A stretch of DNA of 7,633 nt from Nocardioidaceae bacterium. GTDB taxonomy: Bacteria; Actinomycetota; Actinomycetes; Propionibacteriales; Nocardioidaceae. The DNA lies in NCBI GenBank assembly GCA_013696065.1, contig JACCZJ010000392.1, positions 1 to 7,633 on the forward strand. The letters are read 5' to 3'. The translations under genes and the position numbers were made by a program. The notes beneath the pieces are model-generated. The model did not search any database, was not told where the DNA came from, and saw only the letters and a program-made list of their open reading frames with translations. Numbering within the stretch: the stretch's first letter is position 1; every line of letters starts with the position of its first letter. Positions 1 to 5,078 of this stretch are shown piece by piece.

Positions 1-769
1 GCATGATCTCGGCAGCGCCCATGCCAGTGAGGAGCGAGATTTGGGCGTTCCAATCCTCCACAGGGTGGAGCTGGCGGAACTGCAGTGACCAGGCGTCGTC
101 GTTGACCACAACCTCCTGCTCCGGCAAGGGCAGGCTGACCCCGCCGCGCTCGATCTCGCGTCGCACCCGCAGCTCGCCGACCTCCTTGAGCAGAGCGAAC
201 ACCTCTCCGGTGGAGCCGTCGTCGATTTGCTGCTGAACGGTGGCGTAGTCAAACTGACCCCGGCTCCGCACCAACGCCCGCTCCACTTTGACCTGCGTCT
301 GCTCGCCAAGCTCGTCGAGGTCGATCGTCCAGAGCAACGCCGGTCGTGTCTGGTCGGGCAGCAGGCTCGCGGCGTCCTCGGACAGGACCGGCGGGTGGAG
401 TGGGATGCGGCGGTCAGGCGCATAGAGAGTCTGGCCCCGCCGGTGCGCCTCGATGTCGATCGGTCCACCCGGCTCGACGAAGGCCGCCACGTCGGCGATG
501 GCGTAATGGACCTGGAATCCGCCGCCGCTGCTGCGCTCTATGTGCAGCGCCTGATCCAGATCCTTCGCGCCGGGCGGGTCAATCGTGACGAGTTCGATGT
601 CCGTTCGGTCGAGCTCTGGCAGCTTGGGGCTGGTGGCTGCGCGATCGGCCGCGGCGAGGACGTCGGCGGGGAACTCGGCCTCGATGTCCAACTCGGTGGC
701 AATGGCCGCCATACCCGCTGTGAACTGATCCGCGCCGTGGCTGTGCACGGTGACAGTACGTCTGGGCAC
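1..769 (-). CDS. RNB-domain (RNase II/R family) exoribonuclease, N-terminal 256 residues, 3' end off the window
   Basis: Predicted processive 3'-5' exoribonuclease that hydrolyses single-stranded RNA in the cytoplasm with Mg2+. I translated the minus strand from a GTG at 767-769. Residues 60-75 hold the catalytic motif with D64, D70 and D72, matching D201, D207 and D209 of E. coli RNase II; the fourth acidic position (D210) is Q73. Downstream come the family blocks YAIADVAAFV, then RRGQTLYAPDRRIPLHPPVLSE, which I split here as RRGQTLYAP and RIPLHPPVLSE, and later NAQISLLTGM. The catalytic motif sits only about 64 residues from the N terminus, so the cold-shock/OB domains of RNase II and RNase R are absent, as in the compact actinobacterial RNB proteins. 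The GTG start is well fixed: an in-frame TGA lies five codons upstream and a GAGGAGG site sits 7 bases before it. An out-of-frame ATG at 772-774 is a decoy. The family assignment is firm; the C-terminal half is not visible. Confidence 0.93.
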   Translation of the reverse strand, partial: MPRRTVTVHSHGADQFTAGMAAIATELDIEAEFPADVLAAADRAATSPKLPELDRTDIELVTIDPPGAKDLDQALHIERSSGGGFQVHYAIADVAAFVEPGGPIDIEAHRRGQTLYAPDRRIPLHPPVLSEDAASLLPDQTRPALLWTIDLDELGEQTQVKVERALVRSRGQFDYATVQQQIDDGSTGEVFALLKEVGELRVRREIERGGVSLPLPEQEVVVNDDAWSLQFRQLHPVEDWNAQISLLTGMGAAEIM

Positions 770-776
770 GACATCG

Positions 777-783
777 CCTCCTC
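777..783 (-). promoter_or_regulatory. Shine-Dalgarno site of the RNB ribonuclease gene
   Basis: GAGGAGG on the minus strand, 7 bases before the GTG start at 769. It decides the start: the only nearby ATG (772-774) is just 2 bases from this site and is in another frame. Confidence 0.75.
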
Positions 784-802
784 ATCGCCGACTGTGGCGC
801 AC

Positions 803-816
803 CCACCCTAACGACC
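803..816 (-). promoter_or_regulatory. Candidate promoter -10 region of the RNB gene (TAGGGT)
   Basis: On the minus strand this reads GGTCGTTAGGGTGG. TAGGGT (805-810) fits the TAnnnT -10 consensus of actinobacterial housekeeping sigma factors and would give a 5' leader of roughly 28 bases ahead of the GTG at 769. No convincing -35 hexamer is visible. The call is supported by a 13/14 match to the element just upstream of the Nif3-like gene (4265-4278). Confidence 0.45.
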
Positions 817-897
817 AGGCCACCTGCCCACTGCCGAGCCGCCAAAGTGTGGCTGACACACCGACGAAGCAGGGCGAATCTCGGCTCTCTGCGGGGG

Positions 898-945
898 CCG
901 GCAGACCAACCGAGCATTGCCTGCCGGGGCGCGGGCAGACCGAGC
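898..945 (-). repeat. Inverted and direct repeats behind the RNase HI/phosphatase gene, possible terminator
   Basis: CCGGCAG at 898-904 pairs with CTGCCGG at 921-927 (7 bp, 16-base loop). CTGCC at 921-925 can instead pair with GGCAG at 934-938, so the two stems exclude each other. An imperfect direct repeat is superimposed: GGCAGACC followed by CGAGC at 900-915, and GGCAGACCGAGC at 934-945. The set starts about 12 bases after the stop codon of the minus-strand operon, where a terminator is expected, but no T-run follows. Apart from this, the 770-956 gap holds only the RNB promoter and ribosome-binding site. Confidence 0.3.
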
Positions 946-956
946 CTCAGGCGGGG

Positions 957-2324
957 CTAAGGGAGGGCGGAGAACTGGCGTAGAACCGAGGCGCCTGACT
1001 CATAGAACGACAGCGTGGTCAGCGAAGCTGGCGCGAGCAGCATTCGATGCAGTGAATCAAGCGGTGCGTCCAGGCAATAGCGCACCGCCAGCTTGATGGG
1101 GTTGACGTGGCTGACCACCACGATCTTTTTCCCCGCGTATGTCGACAGGGTTTCGAGCAGCGTCTCCTCGACCCGCTGCTGCACCTCGACGATGGATTCG
1201 CCTCCTGGCGGCGCGACCGCCATCGAATGCAGCCATGACAGCAGCTCGTCGGGCGAGCGCTGCTTCACCTCCGAATAGGTGTAGCCATCCCATTCGCCAA
1301 AGGCACACTCGCGGAAACCCTCTGCCAACTGCACAGGCAAACCCAGCGTCTCGGAGACGGCCTTGGCGGTCTCTCGAGTCCTGCGCATCGGAGACGAGAC
1401 GATCGCCTCGAAGCCGCCGTCGACCGCCAACGTGTCTGCCGCCCGTCGAGCCTGTTCCCAGCCCACGTCGATGAGTCCCGGATCATCGCCACCAGGCCCC
1501 GAAAACCGCTTGGCCGAAGTGTGGCGGGTCTCGCCGTGCCGCAGGAAAACGATCGTGGTCGGCTCTCCTAGCGTGCCGTCCCAGCCGACCATGGGGTTGG
1601 CTGGGCGACCTGGCACGGCCGTCGCCGCACTGCCTGGGTCGCCCGACACATCCGGCTCGCCTGGCTCCATCGCATCCGGGGTCGGGTCCCCCGGCTCGTT
1701 GTGCCCCGACCGTAGCGACCGCCGCCGCGGGCTGGATGACTCGGGCTGAGGCGCCGACGACTCGGCCTCGCCAGGCGCCGCCTGTACGGGTTGGCCAGAC
1801 TCCGGGGATGAGGCTGCCGATCTCGGATCGCCTACATCGGCCGGAGTGGTTGCGGATGAGGCGTCCCGAGCGTCATACACCTCACCGCGCGCTGCTGCGT
1901 CCATCGCCAGGTTGGCCAAGTGGTCAGCAGCACCGTTGCGTTCGCGCGGCACCCACGTCCACACCGTGCCGAAGGGCGACAGACGTTGAGCCGCGACCGC
2001 CAGTGGTCTCATGTCCGGGTGCTTGACCTTCCACCGGCCAGCCATCTGTTCGATGACGAGCTTGGAGTCCATGCGGACCTCGAGCAGCGCGTCAGGGGTG
2101 TGCTCGACATACAACTCGAGCCCGGCGATCAGCCCGCGGTACTCCGCCACGTTGTTGGTCGCTCGACCGATGGATTCAGCCGCTTCGGCGATGACCTCGC
2201 CTGTGTCGGCGTCTCGGATCAGGGCGCCAAAGCCTGCCGGTCCGGGGTTGCCACGCGAACCACCATCAGCCTCGATGATGACACTGCGATGCGAGGGCGT
2301 CGGGTACGTCGAGGAAGCCGCCAA
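957..2324 (-). CDS. Bifunctional RNase HI / histidine (acid) phosphatase
   Basis: 455-residue fusion. Residues 14-147 form a type I RNase H that cleaves the RNA strand of RNA:DNA hybrids; the D-E-D-D set is D20 (EADGGSRGNPG), E61 (NNVAEYRG), D86 (MDSKLVIEQ) and D134 (NGAADHLAN). Residues 256-455 are a histidine phosphatase of the CobC/phosphoglycerate-mutase type: RHGE at 262-265 with nucleophile H263, R314 in SSPMRRTRETA, E344 in FGEWDG, and H406 in VVVSHVNPIK. The known relatives Rv2228c and Streptomyces SCO2299 have RNase H plus acid or alpha-ribazole phosphatase activity. The linker, about 150-255, is rich in Pro, Ser, Glu and Gly and looks disordered. The start is TTG at 2322-2324, 6 bases after the stop of the preceding gene. 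It is the only usual start codon between the in-frame TGA at 2331-2333 and the RNase H core, and it lacks a clear Shine-Dalgarno, which suggests coupling. Stop is TAG. The natural phosphatase substrate cannot be told from sequence. Confidence 0.95.
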   Translation of the reverse strand: MAASSTYPTPSHRSVIIEADGGSRGNPGPAGFGALIRDADTGEVIAEAAESIGRATNNVAEYRGLIAGLELYVEHTPDALLEVRMDSKLVIEQMAGRWKVKHPDMRPLAVAAQRLSPFGTVWTWVPRERNGAADHLANLAMDAAARGEVYDARDASSATTPADVGDPRSAASSPESGQPVQAAPGEAESSAPQPESSSPRRRSLRSGHNEPGDPTPDAMEPGEPDVSGDPGSAATAVPGRPANPMVGWDGTLGEPTTIVFLRHGETRHTSAKRFSGPGGDDPGLIDVGWEQARRAADTLAVDGGFEAIVSSPMRRTRETAKAVSETLGLPVQLAEGFRECAFGEWDGYTYSEVKQRSPDELLSWLHSMAVAPPGGESIVEVQQRVEETLLETLSTYAGKKIVVVSHVNPIKLAVRYCLDAPLDSLHRMLLAPASLTTLSFYESGASVLRQFSALP

Positions 2325-2330
2325 CGGGGA

Positions 2331-3074
2331 TCAGAGACCTGACTCGTGGGTGCGCACCAGGAGCCGGCTGCACTCCTCGCATCGCAACACCTCGTCGCTC
2401 GGTGTCGCCGCCATCTCCGCGAGGACAGACGCCCCGATGTCGAGATGGCAACCGCCACATCGTCCATGGTGCACCGCGCCGACGCCGACCCCACCGAGGT
2501 GCGCACGCAGCTTCTCGTACAGGGCAAGCAACGCCTCAGGGATGGCCGCAGCCAACGTCTCTCGTTCGGCTGCCGTCACGGCCTGCTTCTCGGCGATCGC
2601 CGATACGGCGGCATCACGCGCGCGCATCAAGTCAGCCGCCTCGGACTCGATCTCTGCAAGCTCGGTCCCTAGTCTGGCCAATCTCGCCTGCCCATCCTCG
2701 AGCCGCTCCATCACCTCGAGCTCGGAGTCCTCGAGGTCGCTGATGCGCTTGTCGAGGGACTGCACCTCATGCTGGAGAGCGGTCAACTGCTTGGCGTCAC
2801 TGATCGTCCCCTGGTCGATGCGCTGTTTGTCTCGTGCCCTGCGTGACTTGACTTGCTCGACGTCAGCATCGGCCTTGCGCTGTTCGCGCGCGAAATCCTC
2901 CACCTCGGTGCGAGTTCGCCCCTCCGCCTCAGCAACATCGGTACGACGCCTCGCCAACTGAGCCAGCGCAGTCTGTTCGGGCAACGAGTTGAGCCGATGC
3001 ACCAACTGGTCGAGAGTCGAGTCGGCAGTCTGCAGGTCGAGCAACCTCAGTTGCGCGAACGGATCGGCTTTCAG
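2331..3074 (-). CDS. Coiled-coil C4-type zinc-ribbon protein (HP0958/FlgZ, Rv2229c family)
   Basis: 247 residues from the proposed CTG start. A long charged heptad-like region, about residues 25-190, predicts an antiparallel coiled-coil hairpin. A C-terminal C4 zinc ribbon follows, with CxxC pairs at C206/C209 and C232/C235. The family (Pfam zf-RING_7, old DUF164) includes Helicobacter HP0958/FlgZ, a chaperone and RNA-binding protein, and mycobacterial Rv2229c; the actinobacterial role is unknown. The start is debatable. The first usual start codon is TTG at 3042-3044, but that removes KADPFAQLRL, which resembles the N terminus I recall for actinobacterial homologues, and it has no ribosome-binding site. 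CTG at 3072-3074 lies 6 bases after GAGGAG and keeps that segment; an in-frame TAA further upstream leaves no ATG, GTG or TTG. The gene follows the Nif3-like gene by 27 bases and precedes the RNase HI gene by 6, in the same reading frame as the latter. Confidence 0.9.
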   Translation of the reverse strand: MKADPFAQLRLLDLQTADSTLDQLVHRLNSLPEQTALAQLARRRTDVAEAEGRTRTEVEDFAREQRKADADVEQVKSRRARDKQRIDQGTISDAKQLTALQHEVQSLDKRISDLEDSELEVMERLEDGQARLARLGTELAEIESEAADLMRARDAAVSAIAEKQAVTAAERETLAAAIPEALLALYEKLRAHLGGVGVGAVHHGRCGGCHLDIGASVLAEMAATPSDEVLRCEECSRLLVRTHESGL

Positions 3075-3080
3075 GACAGA

Positions 3081-3086
3081 CTCCTC
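3081..3086 (-). promoter_or_regulatory. Shine-Dalgarno site favouring a CTG start for the zinc-ribbon gene
   Basis: GAGGAG on the minus strand, 6 bases before CTG at 3072-3074. The alternative TTG at 3042-3044 has only an abutting AGG and no properly spaced site. Confidence 0.55.
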
Positions 3087-3101
3087 GTCGTCAGCATGGC
3101 C

Positions 3102-4253
3102 TTAGCGGGCGCAACAGGCGGCACGATAGTTCCACGGATCTGTGCACGTGCGCGACAACTCTGACGTGATGGTCCAGCCCTGGGCTAGCCAAGACTCGCT
3201 CAGGGTCTGCTGGGCGACCGGCAGCCACGTCCACTCAGCGGCCCAATGGGGTACGTCGATCAGCGCCGGCGCACCGTCATACTCGCGAAACTCCGAGGCG
3301 GGATGGTGGCGGAGGTCGGAAGTGACGTAGACGTCGGCGCCACTGTGCCGGGCTTCGTCCAACAAAAAGTCACCTGCGCCCGCGACGACCGCTACCCGTC
3401 GGACCATCCGGTCCAGATCGCCAGACACCTTCGCCCCGGCAGGAGTGGAGGGCAGGGTGTCGGCCACCCGATGGGCGAAGTCGCGCAACGTCACAGCTTC
3501 AGCCAGCTCCCCGGCCCGGCCAGCTCCGCGCTCCCCATCCCACGCGGCCAGGTCCAGGAGGTCGAAGGCGGGTTCTTCGTAAGGGTGGGCCGAGCGCAAC
3601 GCTTGCAGCACGGCCTCCCGATGGGCGCGAGGCAACACCATCTCGACTCGGGTCTCGTCGACGATCTGGACCTCTCCGGGCCGACCGATGGCCGGCTGTG
3701 CGCGATCGTTTGGTTTAAAAGTTCCCCGCCCGTCGCTGAGGTAGGCGCAGCGGTCGTAGTCCCCGATCGACCCCGCTCCAGCATCGGACAGCGCGTCGAT
3801 GACTCGTTGTGCATCGTCGCGGGGCACGAAGGTGACGACCTTTTCGAGCGGATCCGCCGGGTGCGCCACCAGGGGGCGCAGCCTGTCCAACCCGAGCGCG
3901 AAGGCCAGGGACTCAGACACCCCCCGGGAGGGCGAGTCGGCGTTGGTGTGGGCCACATACAGACCGATGCCGTGCCGGATCAGCTCGTGGATCACCCGAC
4001 CTTTGGGCCGGTCAGCGGCCACAGACGTAACGGCCCGGAAGAGCAGCGGGTGATGCGCGACCAGCAGATCAGCGTCGTAGGCGACCGCTTCCTCGACCAC
4101 GGCCGAGACCGGGTCGACCGCGAAGAGGATGCGCTTCACGGACGACTCTGGCTCTCCTACGATGAGTCCGATTGCGTCGTCGCCCTCGTCGGCCCAACGA
4201 GGCGGATACGCGGTCTCGATGCCTGCCACCACATCGTTCAGTGTTGCGGGCAT
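3102..4253 (-). CDS. Nif3-like dinuclear metal-centre protein (YbgI/YqfO, Rv2230c family)
   Basis: 383 residues, cytoplasmic. The family forms hexameric toroids with a two-metal site and is often mislabelled GTP cyclohydrolase I type 2; its reaction is not established. Visible metal ligands are H67 and H68 (VAHHPLLF), D106 (AHTNADS), and H336 with E340 (DVPHWAAE), matching the H-H-D-H-E set of E. coli YbgI. Between the two halves sits the PII/CutA-like insert typical of the longer members, about 135-235, with GTFKP near 177-181 and the HPYEEPAFD block at 223-231. The C-terminal tail after about 345 (LSESWLAQGW onward) ends in an odd Cys-rich CCAR. I used ATG at 4251-4253. GTG at 4257-4259, two codons earlier, is equally possible and would fit a leaderless transcript. 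The open frame continues to 4361, but that extension overlaps the response-regulator remnant and has no family similarity. First gene of the three-gene operon; stop TAA. Confidence 0.94.
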   Translation of the reverse strand: MPATLNDVVAGIETAYPPRWADEGDDAIGLIVGEPESSVKRILFAVDPVSAVVEEAVAYDADLLVAHHPLLFRAVTSVAADRPKGRVIHELIRHGIGLYVAHTNADSPSRGVSESLAFALGLDRLRPLVAHPADPLEKVVTFVPRDDAQRVIDALSDAGAGSIGDYDRCAYLSDGRGTFKPNDRAQPAIGRPGEVQIVDETRVEMVLPRAHREAVLQALRSAHPYEEPAFDLLDLAAWDGERGAGRAGELAEAVTLRDFAHRVADTLPSTPAGAKVSGDLDRMVRRVAVVAGAGDFLLDEARHSGADVYVTSDLRHHPASEFREYDGAPALIDVPHWAAEWTWLPVAQQTLSESWLAQGWTITSELSRTCTDPWNYRAACCAR

Positions 4254-4264
4254 GGTCACGTGGG

Positions 4265-4278
4265 CCACCCTATCGACC
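4265..4278 (-). promoter_or_regulatory. Candidate -10 element of the Nif3/zinc-ribbon/RNase HI operon
   Basis: On the minus strand this reads GGTCGATAGGGTGG. TAGGGT (4267-4272) ends 7 bases before a GTG (4257-4259) that is in frame with the Nif3-like gene, a spacing typical of leaderless transcripts in actinobacteria. It matches 13 of 14 bases with the element upstream of the RNB gene (803-816). No clear -35 box is seen about 17 bases upstream. Confidence 0.45.
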
Positions 4279-4314
4279 GGTCTCAACAGGGCGGACGCAG
4301 AGTGCGACCGCGTC

Positions 4315-4791
4315 CTAGCCGGCACCAGGGCGCCACGGGATGGATGCATCCCTGTCGACATCGGACGCCCCTAGGCGCGCGGCTGGATCGAGCCGCAGCG
4401 ACCCGACCTGGACCACCGGCGCCCGCTCGACAGGGACGCGTCGCCCCAGCGCCCGCAGCCGAGCAAGCAGTTCGGCGAGCGAGAACGGTTTGGTCAGGTA
4501 ATCGTCGGCACCTGCATCGAGCCCGCGTACTCGATCCTCAACTGCGCCGCGTGCCGTCACCATGATGACCGGCACCCAAACGCCGTTGGCCCGCAGCAGC
4601 CGGCACGTCTCGAACCCGTCAGTGTCGGGGAGCATCACGTCAAGCACCATGGCGTCATGGCTCGCCGCCCGCACCATCCACAGGGCATCACCGCTCGTGC
4701 TAGCGATCTCTGCAACGACACCCGCGCCGCGCAACGCCCGACGCATGGCGGCGGCCATGCGCACGTCGTCCTCGACAAGGAGCACTCGCAT
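4315..4791 (-). pseudogene. Truncated OmpR-family response regulator: intact receiver, DNA-binding domain lost
   Basis: 158 residues from ATG at 4789-4791 to TAG at 4315-4317. Residues 1-118 are a complete CheY-like receiver: acidic pocket E7/D8/D9, phospho-acceptor D51 (LDVMLPDTDGFE), T79 and K101 (LTKPF). The GAVEDRVRGLDAGADDY stretch is typical of OmpR/PhoB regulators. After a linker, VGSLRLDPAAR (129-139) matches the first strand of the winged-helix effector domain. The similarity then stops and about 19 unrelated residues lead to the stop. OmpR-type regulators are usually 220-240 residues, so 65-80 are missing. No other frame restores them, and only about 120 bases separate the break from the next gene. 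No sensor kinase is nearby. The start is uncertain: ATG at 4801-4803 would add four residues, and neither has a good ribosome-binding site. It could still be expressed as a single-domain receiver that titrates phosphate from a kinase. Confidence 0.8.
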
Positions 4792-5078
4792 AGCACGGAG
4801 CATTCCGCAGACAGATGAGAGGAAACTGAGGGCGCCTCCAAAGTGGAGTCGATCTCGAGCCTGTCCGGTCTGCCGGTACTGTGTGCGGAGTGACCTCGCT
4901 CGGGGCACAGTTCAGGTCGAGGCCAGCGAGTCGACGAAGGGTTTATCAGCTTCATCGCAAGCCCGCGGGGCGATTGCGAGCCCGGCGAGCAGGAGGTCCT
5001 CGGAGCCGAGCCTCCGCTGAGGATGACCATGCGTAGAGACGGCGAGAGCCGCAGGCCCGGGCGCGGGCTGATGGCTCG
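4792..5078. other. Divergent intergenic region between the response-regulator remnant and the glycosyltransferase gene
   Basis: 287 bases with no supported gene on either strand; the open frames crossing it have no recognisable content. It holds the strong hairpin at 4955-4979 and a short inverted repeat, CTCCA at 4836-4840 with TGGAG at 4844-4848. TACTGT at about 4875-4880 on the plus strand could be a -10 hexamer for the glycosyltransferase, but no -35 partner stands out. Both promoters of the divergent pair should lie here; neither can be fixed by eye. Confidence 0.5.
4955..4979. repeat. Strong stem-loop in the divergent intergenic region
   Basis: TCGCAAGCCC (4955-4964), a GCG loop, then GGGC, a GA bulge and TTGCGA (4968-4979) form a 10-bp stem with one 2-base bulge. 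No T-tract follows on either strand, so it is not a classical intrinsic terminator. It lies about 100 bases before the glycosyltransferase start, where it could be a leader structure or a dyad-symmetric protein-binding site. Confidence 0.5.

Noticed and set aside
227..811. 194-codon plus-strand open frame over the RNB gene
   Set aside because: The minus strand here encodes clear RNB catalytic motifs; the plus frame shows none.
579..917. Minus-strand 112-codon frame starting upstream of the RNB start
   Set aside because: It overlaps the RNB coding sequence in another frame, is Arg-rich and matches no family.
2011..2961. 316-codon plus-strand open frame opposite the RNase HI and zinc-ribbon genes
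   Set aside because: Very Ser/Arg/Ala-rich with no motif; it is the antisense shadow of a charged coiled-coil gene.
4342..4351. Perfect palindrome GGATGCATCC near the response-regulator break
   Set aside because: Ten bases only, inside the remnant's reading frame, with no target-site duplication or second copy suggesting a mobile element.
4254..4361. N-terminal extension of the Nif3-like protein to ATG at 4361
   Set aside because: The added 36 residues do not resemble the family, overlap the response-regulator remnant, and lie upstream of the candidate promoter.
3246..4565. 439-codon open frame on the plus strand opposite the Nif3-like gene and part of the response regulator
   Set aside because: It mirrors the GC-rich third positions of the minus-strand genes, has no recognisable domain, and crosses two well-supported genes.
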